A stretch of 64,000 bases of DNA from DASXQK01 sp963757155 (GTDB lineage Bacteria; Pseudomonadota; Alphaproteobacteria; Dongiales; Dongiaceae): NCBI GenBank assembly GCA_963757155.1, contig CAVWQS010000008.1:1-64000 (forward strand), read 5' to 3'. The notes under the pieces are model-generated. The model did not search any database. It saw only the letters and a list, made by a program, of their open reading frames with translations, and was not told the DNA's origin. The position numbers and the translations under genes were made by a program. Shown piece by piece: positions 47,171-56,375 of the stretch (position 1 is its first letter; every line of letters begins with the position of its first letter).

Positions 47171-48396
47171 TGTCCTCCACCGATCTCAGCATGACAGAGA
47201 CCAGATCGGTGGCGCGGGCGGCCGAAACCTACGGCGGGTTCGCCCGCCGCCTCTATTTCATGGACAATCTCCGGGTCGCGCTCACGGTGCTGATCGTGCT
47301 GCAGCATTCGAGCTTCGCCTATGCCGCGGGGAGCTGGTGGTACTACAGCGATTCGGAGCAGGAGCCGCTGCTCGCCTCCTTCTTCATCGTCAACCGCAGC
47401 TTCCGGATGAGCCTCTTCTTCCTCATCGCCGGCTATTTCATGCCCTTCGTCTTCGATCGCAAGGGGCCGGAGCAATATCTGAAGGACCGCTTCCGGCGCC
47501 TCGGGCTGCCGATCGTCTTTTTCCTCTTCTTCGTCTTTCCGCCGCTGATGTATTTCTACTACCTCAATTTCCGCAGCTACCCCTTCATCGATTTCCCCAG
47601 CTACTACTGGCATATCTATTGGGGCTTCGATTATCAGCATGCCGCGGACTGGTCGGGTCCGGTCTGGCCCGACCGCCAGCTGGGACATCTCTGGTTCATC
47701 CAGATGCTGCTGATCTATGCGGTGGGCTATACGGGCTGGCGCTGGCTGCGCGACAAGCTGCCGCTGCCGCGGCTCAGCAATCCGCTGCCGCAGCCGGGAT
47801 TGCTGATGCTGCCGGTGCTGCTCGTCATTGCCGGGCTTTCCTATTGGGTCCGCCTCTACGACCCGATCTATCAGTGGCATGCCTATATGAAGACCTTTCA
47901 GCTGCAGCCGGCCGATGTTCCACGCGATCTCGCCTGCTTCATCCTGGGGGTGCTGGCCTACCGCAACAACTGGCTGCTCACCATGCCGACGCGGATCGGC
48001 TATCGCTGGCTGGCACTCGGCGTCGCCGGCGCGCTGACCTTCATCGGCTTCGACCTCAGCGGCCATTCCTTCTTCAGCATGGGCGGCGACAGCTTCAACG
48101 GGGTGATCTATCCGATCTGGGAGACCTTCACCTGCTTCGGCCTCTGCCTCGGGCTGCCCACCTTGTTCCGGGAGTATCTGGATTTCCAGACGCCCTTCAT
48201 GAGCAGGCTCTCCCTGGCCAGCTATGGCGTCTATCTCTTTCACCTGCCGATGGTGGTGGCGCTGCAGTATGCGCTCGCCGATGCCCCCTGGCCGGCCGCG
48301 ATGAAATTCGTGGTGGTGGCGGTGATCGTCGTGCCGGCGGCCTTCCTCTTCACCTTCGCGCTCCGCCGCTGGTCGGTGGTGCGTCGGATCATCTGA
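47170..48396 (+). CDS. Acyltransferase family 3-type membrane protein
   Basis: 408 residues with about ten membrane segments, starting MSSTDLSMTETRSVARAA. It carries the family pattern RLYFMDNLRVALTVLIVLQH and SFFLIAGYFMPFVFDRKG-type blocks. The ATG overlaps the regulator stop. Such proteins move acyl groups onto extracytoplasmic sugars or glucans (OpgC-like). Nothing ties it to sarcosine metabolism except the position; it may simply be read through. Confidence 0.82.
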   Translation: MSSTDLSMTETRSVARAAETYGGFARRLYFMDNLRVALTVLIVLQHSSFAYAAGSWWYYSDSEQEPLLASFFIVNRSFRMSLFFLIAGYFMPFVFDRKGPEQYLKDRFRRLGLPIVFFLFFVFPPLMYFYYLNFRSYPFIDFPSYYWHIYWGFDYQHAADWSGPVWPDRQLGHLWFIQMLLIYAVGYTGWRWLRDKLPLPRLSNPLPQPGLLMLPVLLVIAGLSYWVRLYDPIYQWHAYMKTFQLQPADVPRDLACFILGVLAYRNNWLLTMPTRIGYRWLALGVAGALTFIGFDLSGHSFFSMGGDSFNGVIYPIWETFTCFGLCLGLPTLFREYLDFQTPFMSRLSLASYGVYLFHLPMVVALQYALADAPWPAAMKFVVVAVIVVPAAFLFTFALRRWSVVRRII

Positions 48397-48407
48397 GCGA
48401 ACCCTTC

Positions 48408-49116
48408 TTGCCCCGGTGGCTCCAGCCCATTCTGCGCTGGGAGCGGGAGCATGGCCCGCTGGTCTCCCATATCACCGGTCTCTATCTGATTGCCGGTATC
48501 TGCGGGCTCGTGGATGCGGCCTGCTTTCTCTCCCTGGGCGAGGTCTTCGCCGAGATGATGACCGGCAATCTGCTGCTGTTCTGCTTCTTTGTCGGCACCG
48601 GCCATCCGATCTTCCAAAATGCGGTCTATCTGATCGCCCTCGGCGCCTTCGCCCTGGGGGCGATCGCCGGGGGGCGTATCGTGCGCAGCGCCCATGGGCA
48701 TACGAGGCTCGGCTTCGCCGTCGAATGGGTCTTTCTGGCGGCCGCCACGATCCTGAGCGTGATCCTGGTGCCGGGATCGAGCGGCACGGCCCGCGATGTG
48801 GTGATCTCTTTGCTTGCCTTCGCCATGGGAATGCAGAATGCGCTGCTCCGCCGCCATGGCGTGCCCGATCTGGCGACCAATGTCATGACCCTGACCCTGA
48901 CGGCGCTGGTCGCGGAATCGTCGTCTCTCGGGCGGCAAGAACGAGCGCTGGCAGCGACGCTTCAGCTCGATCGGGATTTTCATGCTCTGCGCCATGATCG
49001 GCGCCGCGCTGACCAAGACGATCGCGCCCTGGGCGCCCTTGCTGCTGGCGCTGATATTCTTCTCGGTGGCGCTCAACGGCCTGACGCGCCAAGGCCCGGC
49101 CGCGCCGCCACAGTAA
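48408..49116 (+). CDS. DUF1275 (YoaK-type) membrane protein, one frameshift
   Basis: About 235 residues. Blocks LAGICGLVDAACFLSLGEVF-like (48490-48545), EMMTGNLLLFCFFVGTGH, FAMGMQNALLRRHGVPDLAT and NVMTLTLTALVAESS are the DUF1275 pattern, about six helices. After that a shift near 48922 (one extra base) leads to GGKNERWQRRFSSIGIFMLC and the end LNGLTRQGPAAPPQ. Start uncertain: no ATG in frame; TTG 48408 is the first candidate. Confidence 0.72.
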
Positions 49117-49251
49117 GAGCGCAATTCCGACGCTTTCATGCCCCGCCCGGGCACGATGATATGCCAAGCGGAAGGCCGCGGCGGCCGGCGCGCAAGGCCC
49201 GCGCCCCCGGAAATCTCCCGCAGAACCCCACGATCCAAAGGAGAGTAACCC

Positions 49252-50126
49252 TTGATTTCACGCCGAAAGCTGCTGGCTGCCTCGCTTCTTGCCGGACCGG
49301 CGCTGTCGAGCTTGCGGGCTGCGGCCGCTGACCCGACGGCAGCCGTGCAACAAGCTATTGCCGGTCTCGAGCGCCGCCATGGGGGGCGCCTTGGCGTCGC
49401 CATTCTCGATACCGCGAACAACGGGCCGATCGCCTATCGCGGCGAGGAGCGCTTTGCCCTCTGCAGCACCTTCAAGTTCCTTGCCGCTGCTTTCGTCCTG
49501 GCGCGGGTCGATCGCAAAGAAGAAAGCCTGACGCGCCGGATCGTCTATTCGAAAGATGAGCTTGTTCCCTATTCTCCGATCACAGGGAAGCATGCCGGCG
49601 CGGGCGGTCTGACTGTCGGGGAAATCTGCGAAGCCGCGATCACCCTCAGCGACAATACGGCCGGGAACCTGCTGCTGGACAGCTTCGGCGGGCCGGCGGG
49701 GCTTACAGCCTATTTGCGCTCGCTCGGGGACAGCGTCACGCGGCTCGACCGCCGGGAGCCGACGCTGAACGAGAACAAGCCCGGCGATCCGCGCGACACC
49801 ACCACCCCGCTCGCCATGCTCGAAATCCTGCGCAAGACCGTCGCTCGCAGACGCGCTCTCCGCCCCATCGCGCGAGCAGCTGACGGCGTGGCTCCTCGCC
49901 TGCAAGACGGGCGACAAGAGACTGCGGGCGGGCGTGCCGAAAGCCTGGCGGGTCGGGGACAAGACGGGGACGGGCGAGAACAACGCCACGAACGACATCG
50001 CCGTCATCTGGCCGCCGGGGCGTGCGCCGATCATCGTGACGGCCTACTACACGGAGGCGCGCGCCTCGGATGACGAGCGCAACGCGGTCCTGGCGGAGGT
50101 CGGGTCGCCTCGCCTCGGCGCTATAG
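49252..50126 (+). CDS. Class A beta-lactamase, Tat-exported (two frameshifts)
   Basis: Start is TTG 49252, after aaaggagagtaaccc. Twin-arginine signal SRRKLLAASLLAGPALS. All class A motifs are present: S72 in CSTFKF, the SDN loop in LSDNTAGNLLLDS, the EPTLNE omega loop and DKTGTGE near the end (in a second frame). One extra base near 49848 and one near 50105 are needed to read to a stop at 50124. If the breaks are sequencing errors, this is a periplasmic serine penicillinase/cephalosporinase of about 290 residues. No mobile element is adjacent, so it looks chromosomal and long resident. Confidence 0.85.
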
Positions 50127-50129
50127 GCC

Positions 50130-50753
50130 TTAGCTTGCTCGCCGCCACGTCGCGGCGAGCAAGCCGGCGCCGATCAGGAAGGAGCCGCCGACGCGGTTGA
50201 CCGCCCGCTGCACCTTGGGCTTGCGGATCGTCCGCCGGGCGGCGGTGGCGACGAGGCCGTAGATCGTGGCGTTCAGCGTCGCCAGGACCAGGAAGGTCGC
50301 CTCGAAAATGATCATCTGCGGCAGCACCGGCCGGCCGGTGACGAAGAACTGCGGCAGGAAGGCGATGAAGAAGACGATGCCCTTGGGATTGAGGGCGGTC
50401 ACCACATAGGCATGGGCGAAGATCCGCCGCGGGTCGGTTTCCGCAGGCTCGGCGACGCCGGGAATGGCCACGGGCGCCCGCCAGAGCTTGAATCCCATAT
50501 AGATGAGATAGGCGGCGCCGATCAGCTTCAAGGCGGTGAACAGCGTGGCCGAGGTCGCGAGGAAGGCCCCGAGGCCCAGCATGGAGGCCGTCATGGAGGT
50601 AAAATCCCCCAGCGCCACGCCCGCGACCGTGGCTGCCGCCGATTTGCGGCCATGGCTCAGCGCATAGGAGATGACCAGCAGCACCGTCGGCCCCGGGATC
50701 GCAACCAGGATCGAGGAGGCGAGCGCGAAGGCAAGCCAATGTTCGAGGGACAT
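50130..50753 (-). CDS. LysE/RhtB-family amino-acid exporter (second in the window)
   Basis: 207 residues. MSLEHWLAFALASSILVAIP then GPTVLLVISYAL, the typical LysE start, about six membrane segments, ending RVGGSFLIGAGLLAATWRRA. Ends 3 bases past the beta-lactamase stop (convergent). The HD protein gene lies 28 bases upstream, so the two may be one transcript. Confidence 0.88.
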   Translation of the reverse strand: MSLEHWLAFALASSILVAIPGPTVLLVISYALSHGRKSAAATVAGVALGDFTSMTASMLGLGAFLATSATLFTALKLIGAAYLIYMGFKLWRAPVAIPGVAEPAETDPRRIFAHAYVVTALNPKGIVFFIAFLPQFFVTGRPVLPQMIIFEATFLVLATLNATIYGLVATAARRTIRKPKVQRAVNRVGGSFLIGAGLLAATWRRAS

Positions 50754-50780
50754 GGGCGAGCGGGACTCCGTAGGCGGAAA

Positions 50781-51344
50781 TCAGTTCCCGTAGAAGAAGG
50801 GCTTCTTGGCGAAGAGGCGGCGGACCATCGGCTCGAAGGCCGAGAAGGGCATGGTGTCGAAGTCGGGATCGAAGGAGTTCTGATCCCACTTCTCGCAGAA
50901 CATCGCCGTGCGCTCGAACATGGGATGGCCGCGATAGGCGTCGCGCGCATCCCGGTCCATGCCGATGTGATGCCAGTAGTAATAGCCCTGGAAGATGGCG
51001 TGATGCTGGATCAGCCAGTAATTGTCTTCCGACACATAGGGCCGGAGCACGGCGGCGCCGAGCTGGGCATGATTTTCCGGGGCCAGAGTATCGCCGATGT
51101 CGTGGAGGAGGGCGCAGACCACCGTCTCCTCATCGGCGCCGTCGCGGAAGGCCCGGGTCGCCGTCTGGAGCGAATGTTCGTAGCGGTCTACTTTATAGCC
51201 CAGCTTGTCGCCGGCCAGCCGGTCCAGCATGCCGATGACCTCCTCGGGCAGCCGCTTAACCAACGGTTCATAACGACGTGCAAGAAGTTGATATTCCTCA
51301 TAGGTGCCGTCGGCCATGCGGGTGAATTCGATCGATTCGTCCAT
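50781..51344 (-). CDS. HD-domain protein, possible PhnZ/TmpB-type oxygenase
   Basis: 187 residues, cytoplasmic. Metal ligands visible: H57 in YEHSLQTA, H81-D82 in LLHDIGD, H92 in ENHAQ, H114-H115 in WLIQHHAIFQG. The EHxLQTA and HD arrangement and the upstream TYEEYQLLARRYE helix resemble the mixed-valent diiron oxygenase subgroup (PhnZ and TmpB, which split organophosphonates) rather than classical phosphohydrolases. Certainty is limited. TmpB acts on trimethylammonium-ethylphosphonate, a possible link to quaternary amines. Confidence 0.65.
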   Translation of the reverse strand: MDESIEFTRMADGTYEEYQLLARRYEPLVKRLPEEVIGMLDRLAGDKLGYKVDRYEHSLQTATRAFRDGADEETVVCALLHDIGDTLAPENHAQLGAAVLRPYVSEDNYWLIQHHAIFQGYYYWHHIGMDRDARDAYRGHPMFERTAMFCEKWDQNSFDPDFDTMPFSAFEPMVRRLFAKKPFFYGN

Positions 51345-51506
51345 CGTCCTGCTCCTCTGCCCGGAATGGCCAGTCTAGCCGCCGCTTGCGTTTGAATCCA
51401 GTCGAGGAAGGAACTACATTACTCGCCTAGAAGTCGTTTCCGCCCCAATGCGGCCGTTCGCGACTCTCTCCTCCCTGCCTCGCGGGCGGCGGAAAGGAGT
51501 TCTTGC

Positions 51507-51941
51507 ATGAACGCCAGAGACATCTTGAAGAACAAAGGCCCCGCCGTGGTGACGGCGCGGCAGACCGAGACCCTGCAGCGGATCGCCCGGCTGATCGCCG
51601 AGCATCGCATCGGTGCGGTCCTGGTGGTCGATTCCGATGCCAGTCCGCTGGGCATCGTCTCGGAGCGCGATATCGTCAATGCGCTCGCGGCCTTCGGGGC
51701 GGGGGTGCTGGAGATGCCCGCCGAGCGGGTCATGAGCCGCGCCCTTCTGACCTGCGGCCTCGATCACACGGCCGACGAGCTTCTGACCACCATGACCGCG
51801 AGCCGCGTGCGGCATCTGCCCGTGGTCGAGAACGGCAAGCTGCTCGGCATCGTCAGCATCGGCGATGTGGTCAAGCTGAAGCTCGACGAGGCGGCTGCCG
51901 AGGTCGGTCAGCTCCGCGAATATGTGATGGCGGGGCGTTAA
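51507..51941 (+). CDS. CBS-domain-pair protein
   Basis: 144 residues made of two CBS domains: RIARLIAEHRIGAVLVVDSD then GIVSERDIVNALAAFG, and TMTASRVRHLPVVENGKLLG then IVSIGDVVKLKLDEA. These bind adenosyl ligands and control partner enzymes. The gene stands alone. A ribosome site (gcggaaaggagttc) precedes the start. Confidence 0.88.
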   Translation: MNARDILKNKGPAVVTARQTETLQRIARLIAEHRIGAVLVVDSDASPLGIVSERDIVNALAAFGAGVLEMPAERVMSRALLTCGLDHTADELLTTMTASRVRHLPVVENGKLLGIVSIGDVVKLKLDEAAAEVGQLREYVMAGR

Positions 51942-51956
51942 CAAAGCCTGCCTCTT

Positions 51957-52039
51957 CCCGTCATTCCCGCGAAAGCGGGAATCCAGGGTGAGTGACGAGA
52001 GCTGCGGCCCTGGATTCCCGCTTTCGCGGGAATGACGGG
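51957..52039. repeat. REP-like palindrome C (complete)
   Basis: cccgtcattcccgcgaaagcgggaatccaggg and ccctggattcccgctttcgcgggaatgacggg are perfect mates separated by about 19 bases. It lies between the CBS and moeA genes, which converge, and may act as their common terminator. It is the intact form against which A and B can be judged. Confidence 0.9.
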
Positions 52040-52086
52040 GGAGAGAATCGGGGTTTTAGCGGTGACGAGAGTCAGGTCCCCGGGGA

Positions 52087-53287
52087 TCAGATCTCGTCCA
52101 GCCGCAGGATCGGAACCGGGCTTCCCGCGCGCAGCGCCGGGGCCTTGGGCGGGCGGACCACCAGGCAATCGGCCTGCTGCAGCAGAAACATCATGGAGCT
52201 GTCCTGCTTGCCGAAGGGCGTGGCCACCAGCCGGCCATGGGCGTCGGTGGCAAGGCGCGCGCGCAGGTAATCCTGGCGGCTGTCGTTCTCCCCCAGATCG
52301 CGGCCGGCCAGCGCCGTCTCCTTGTCCTCCGCGACAGGCAGGCCCAGCATGACCCGGAGCGCCGGGCGCAGATAGACGATGGCGCAGACCAGGCTCGAGA
52401 CCGGATTGCCCGGCAGGCCCAGGACCGGCGTGGGGCCGATGCGCCCGAACATCAGCGGCTTGCCCGGCCGCATGGCGATCTTCCAGAAGTCGAGGGTCAT
52501 GCCTTGTTCGCCGAGCACGCTCTGGACGAGATCGTGATCGCCGACCGAAGCGCCGCCGGTGGTGACCAGCAGATCGGCCCCGGCCGCGCCGGCGATCAGG
52601 CGCTGCAGCCCCTGGCGATCGTCGGGGGCGATGCCGAGGTCGATCGGCTCGGCCCCGCTTTCCCTGAGGAAGGCGATGAGGCTCTGGCCGTTGGAGCTGA
52701 TGATCTGCTGGGCCGTGCGCGGCTCGCCCGGCATGACGATCTCATTGCCGGTGGCGAGGATCGCGACCCGGGGCTTGCGCCGGACGCGGAGCCACGGGTG
52801 GTTCATGGCGGCGGCGAGACCGATGTCGCGGGCATTGAGGCGCTTGCCGGCGGCAAGGCCCAGATCGCCCTCCCTGAAATCGAGGCCGGCGGGGCGGACA
52901 TAGCTGCCCTTGGGCCCGGCCTCCTTCACCAGCACATGATCTTCGTGAGCCTGGGTATCCTCCTGGATGACGATCGTATCGGCACCCTCGGGCAAAGGCG
53001 CGCCGGTGAAGATGCGCACGGCCTCGCCGGGCTGCAGCGCCGCCGCCGGGGCGCCCGCCGGCAGGCGCGTAGCCCGCGATCTTGAGCCGGACCGGCGCGC
53101 TCGCGACATCCGCGGCCCTGACGGCATAGCCGTCCATGGCCGAGGCGGCGAAGGGCGGCTGGGTCAGCCGGGCATGCAGATCCTCCGCCAGCACCCGCCC
53201 GATGGCCTCGGGCAAGGCGATCTGTTCGGCGGGCAGGGACCGGAAGGCGGCGGTGATATGCCCGCGAGCCTCGGCAACCGAGAGCAT
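52087..53287 (-). CDS. moeA: Molybdopterin molybdenumtransferase (one frameshift)
   Basis: About 400 residues. It inserts molybdate into adenylated molybdopterin. Start at 53287 overlaps the moaC stop (TGATG). MLSVAEARGHITAAFRSLPA, RLTQPPFAASAMDGYAVRAA, then after a shift near 53075 RIFTGAPLPEGADTIVIQED, TTGGASVGDHDLVQSVL (the conserved aspartate of the active site) and PVLGLPGNPVSSLVCAIVYL. One extra base at the shift explains the break. Last gene of the trp/moa operon. Confidence 0.92.
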
Positions 53288-53763
53288 CAGGCGGCCTCGA
53301 AGCTGCCGGATTTGCCGCCGCTCTTGGCCGTCAGGCGGATGTCGGTGACGGTCATGCCGCGGTCGACGGCCTTGCACATGTCATAGACCGTCAGCGCCGC
53401 GACGCTCACGGCCGTCAGCGCCTCCATCTCCACCCCGGTGCGCCCGAAGAGCTTGCAGCTCGCCTCGATATCGACGGCGTTGCGCGATTTGTCGATGGTG
53501 AGGTCGACCTTGATCGAGGTCAGCGCCAAGGGATGGCAGAGGGGGATGAGATCGGCGGTGCGCTTGGCGGCCATGATCCCGGCCAGCCGCGCCACTGCGA
53601 GGACATCGCCCTTCTTCATCTCCCCGGCTGCGATGAGGGCCAGGGTGGCCGGCTGCATCAACACGCTGCCCTTGGCGGTGGCACTGCGCTCGGTTTCCGC
53701 CTTGGCCGAGACATCGACCATGGCGGCCTTGCCCTCGGCGTCGAAATGGGTGAGGCGCGGCAT
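53287..53763 (-). CDS. moaC: Cyclic pyranopterin monophosphate synthase
   Basis: 158 residues. It makes cyclic pyranopterin monophosphate in molybdenum-cofactor synthesis. MVDVSAKAETERSATAKGSV, LIPLCHPLALTSIKVD, GVEMEALTAVSVAALTVYDM and MTVTDIRLTAKSGGKSGSF cover the family core. Overlaps trpC and moeA by one to three bases. The trpC-moaC-moeA order is characteristic of Alphaproteobacteria. Confidence 0.97.
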   Translation of the reverse strand: MPRLTHFDAEGKAAMVDVSAKAETERSATAKGSVLMQPATLALIAAGEMKKGDVLAVARLAGIMAAKRTADLIPLCHPLALTSIKVDLTIDKSRNAVDIEASCKLFGRTGVEMEALTAVSVAALTVYDMCKAVDRGMTVTDIRLTAKSGGKSGSFEAA

Positions 53764-54581
53764 CAGGCCGTGCGGGTCTTCAATTCAGGCCCCCGGGCCA
53801 GAAGCCGGCGCGTCGCGGCGGCGACATCGGCCTCGCGCATCAGGGATTCGCCGATCAGGAAGGTGGACGCCCCGACGCGATGCAGGCGGGCGAGATCCGC
53901 CGGCCCCGTGAGCCCGCTCTCGGCGACCAGGAGCCGGTCGCGCGGCACGCGGGGCGCCAAGCGCTCCGTCACCGCAAGGTCGACCGTCAGGGTCTTGAGA
54001 TTGCGGTTGTTGATGCCCATGAGGCGTGCCGGAAGCTTGAGAGCACGCTCGAGCTCGGCCTCGTCATGGACCTCCACCAGCACATCCATGCCCCAATGGG
54101 CGGCGGCGCCATGAAGCTCGGCGGCCATCTCATCCGTCAGCGCCGCCATGATCAGCAGCACGCAATCGGCGCCCAATGCCCGGGATTCGGCGATCTGATA
54201 GGGATCGATCATGAAATCCTTGCGCAGCACCGGCAGGTCGACGGCGGCGCGGGCGGCTTGGAGATATTCGTCCTTGCCCTGGAAATAGGGCTCGTCCGTC
54301 AGCACCGAGAGACAAGTGGCACCGCCGTCGCGATAGGCCTGGGCCAGGGCCACAGGATCGAAATCGGCGCGGATCAGCCCCTTGGAGGGGGAGGCTTTCT
54401 TGATCTCGGCGATGAGCCCATAGCGGCCGGCGACAACCGCCGCGGCCAGGCGATCGGCAAAGCCACGTGGCGGCGAGGCGGCGCGAGCGGCGGCTTCCAC
54501 GGCGCCAACAGGGCGGGCGGCCTTGCGCGCCTCGACATGGCGGCGCTTGTCGTCGGTGATGCGGATCAAGGTATCGCTCAT
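53763..54581 (-). CDS. trpC: Indole-3-glycerol phosphate synthase
   Basis: 272 residues. It closes the ring to make indole-3-glycerol phosphate in tryptophan synthesis. IAEIKKASPSKGLIRADFDP, SVLTDEPYFQGKDEYLQAAR, LPVLRKDFMIDPYQIAESRA, MGINNRNLKTLTVDLAVT and LLVAESGLTGPADLARLHRV are the complete family motif set with catalytic lysines and glutamate. Overlaps trpD by 4 bases. Confidence 0.97.
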   Translation of the reverse strand: MSDTLIRITDDKRRHVEARKAARPVGAVEAAARAASPPRGFADRLAAAVVAGRYGLIAEIKKASPSKGLIRADFDPVALAQAYRDGGATCLSVLTDEPYFQGKDEYLQAARAAVDLPVLRKDFMIDPYQIAESRALGADCVLLIMAALTDEMAAELHGAAAHWGMDVLVEVHDEAELERALKLPARLMGINNRNLKTLTVDLAVTERLAPRVPRDRLLVAESGLTGPADLARLHRVGASTFLIGESLMREADVAAATRRLLARGPELKTRTA

Positions 54582-55603
54582 GCAGCAGGTGCCCGATTGG
54601 TGATGGCAACGAGTTCAGCCAGCGTCGCCTTCGCCTTGCCGCTGTCGATAACGGATGCCGCGAGCGCGACGCCGGATTTCAAATCGGTTGCCTTGCCAGC
54701 CAGAACAAGAGCGGCCGCGCTGTTGAGCAACACGATATCGCGATAGGGCCCGGACTGCCCCTCGAGGAGTCCCGTGATGGCCGCGGCGTTGGTCGCGGCA
54801 TCCGCACCTTTCAGGTCGGCCGGGGTGGCGCGGGGCAGGCCGGCCATCTCGGGCGTCACCTCGAGCAGCTTGACCTTGCCGTCCCTCAGTTCGGCGACAT
54901 AAGTGGGGCCGGTGGTGGTGATCTCGTCCAGCCCGTCGGAGCCATGGACGACCCAGGCGCGCTCGGTGCCGAGAGAGGCCAGCACCTGGGCCAGGGGCTC
55001 GATCCAGGCCTGGGCGAAGACGCCGAGAAGCTGAAGGCGCGCGCCTGCCGGATTGGAGAGCGGGCCCATGAGGTTGAAGATGGTGCGAGTGCCGAGTTCG
55101 ACCCGCGAGGGCCCGACATGGCGCATCGCGTTATGGTGGCGGGTCGCCATGAGGAAACAGATATTGGCGTTCCACAGCGCCTCGCGGATCAGCGCCATAT
55201 CGGCATCGATATTGACGCCCAGGGCGCCCAGCACATCGGCGGTCCCGGTCTTGGAGGAGGCGGCGCGATTGCCATGCTTGGCGACCGGCACGCCCGCCGC
55301 CGCGGTCACGATGGCCGCCCCGGTGGAGATGTTGAGGGTGCCGCTGTTGTCGCCGCCGGTGCCGCAGGTATCGATGGCGCCATCCGGCGCATCGATCCTC
55401 AGCATCTTGGCCCGCATCGTGCGCACCGCACCGGTGATCTCCGCCACCGTCTCGCCGCGCACGCGAAGCGCCATCAGGAAGGCGCCGATCTGCGTCGGCG
55501 TCGCATCCCCCGACATCAGGATATCGAAGGCCTGCTCGGCCTCATGCTCGTCGAGCGACCGGCCGCCGGCAACGGCGGCGATCAACGGTTTAAGATCGCT
55601 CAC
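54578..55603 (-). CDS. trpD: Anthranilate phosphoribosyltransferase
   Basis: 341 residues. CGTGGDNSGTLNISTGAAIV (glycine-rich phosphoribosyl-pyrophosphate loop), KHGNRAASSKTGTADVLGAL and MGPLSNPAGARLQLLGVFAQ are present. It joins anthranilate to phosphoribosyl pyrophosphate. Overlaps trpG by 4 bases. Confidence 0.97.
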   Translation of the reverse strand: MSDLKPLIAAVAGGRSLDEHEAEQAFDILMSGDATPTQIGAFLMALRVRGETVAEITGAVRTMRAKMLRIDAPDGAIDTCGTGGDNSGTLNISTGAAIVTAAAGVPVAKHGNRAASSKTGTADVLGALGVNIDADMALIREALWNANICFLMATRHHNAMRHVGPSRVELGTRTIFNLMGPLSNPAGARLQLLGVFAQAWIEPLAQVLASLGTERAWVVHGSDGLDEITTTGPTYVAELRDGKVKLLEVTPEMAGLPRATPADLKGADAATNAAAITGLLEGQSGPYRDIVLLNSAAALVLAGKATDLKSGVALAASVIDSGKAKATLAELVAITNRAPAA

Positions 55604-56196
55604 GCCGCGGCCCGGGCCGGCGTATTGAGCCCGGCGAGCCTCAGGAAATTGCCCAGCAGGCGATGGCCATGCTCCGAGGCGATGCTCTCCGGATGGAACT
55701 GCACGCCATGGATGGGAAGGGTGCGATGGGCCATGCCCATGATGAGGCCGCTCTCGGTCTCCGCCGTCACGGCGAGCAACTCCGGCAGGCTCGCCCGGTC
55801 GACGATCAGGGAATGATAGCGCGTGCCCATGAAGGGGGAGGGGATGCCCTCAAATATGCCTTCGCCCCGATGCTGCACGGCGGTCAGCTTGCCATGCATC
55901 GGCACAGGCCCCCGCACCACCTTGCCCCCGAAGACCTGGCCGATGGCCTGATGGCCGAGGCAGACCCCCAGGATCGGCAGCTTGCCGGCGGCCGCCTCGA
56001 TCAGCGCCAGGCAGATGCCGGCGCGGTCGGGGTCGCAAGGCCCCGGCGACAGGATGATGGCCTGGGGATGGATGGCCATGACCTCCGCCACGCTGACCTT
56101 GTCGTTGCGTCGAACCTCGACCGCGGCGCCAAGCTCGCCCAGGTAGTGGAAGAGGTTGTAGGTGAAGCTGTCGTAGTTATCGATCAGGAGGATCAC
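55600..56196 (-). CDS. trpG: Anthranilate synthase glutamine amidotransferase component
   Basis: 198 residues. First gene of the operon. Catalytic triad: cysteine in GVCLGHQAIGQVFGG, histidine and glutamate in HGVQFHPESIASEHG. SPGPCDPDRAGI also matches. It supplies ammonia to the TrpE partner, which is not in this window. Confidence 0.96.
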   Translation of the reverse strand: MILLIDNYDSFTYNLFHYLGELGAAVEVRRNDKVSVAEVMAIHPQAIILSPGPCDPDRAGICLALIEAAAGKLPILGVCLGHQAIGQVFGGKVVRGPVPMHGKLTAVQHRGEGIFEGIPSPFMGTRYHSLIVDRASLPELLAVTAETESGLIMGMAHRTLPIHGVQFHPESIASEHGHRLLGNFLRLAGLNTPARAAA

Positions 56197-56375
56197 ACGG
56201 CACCTAAGCTATTGGTTCTATTCAATGTGTTTCGGGAAAGGTCGATTTGACACCCGTGGCTTCCAGGTCAGCCACCGCATTTTCGTGGAAACCGAGGGGA
56301 AAGGAAAGACCGCCAACCCCGTACCGGGCCTTACGCCCCCCGGTCGCTACCTCTCGTGCGGCCGGCGACCGCGGG
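56197..56375. other. Divergent promoter region trpG/AlkB-like
   Basis: The space upstream of trpG. It holds an A/T-richer patch (attggttctattcaatgtg), which may be the trp promoter. The start of the AlkB-like gene may lie within it (first candidate 56247). No leader-peptide attenuator with tandem tryptophan codons was seen. Confidence 0.4.
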
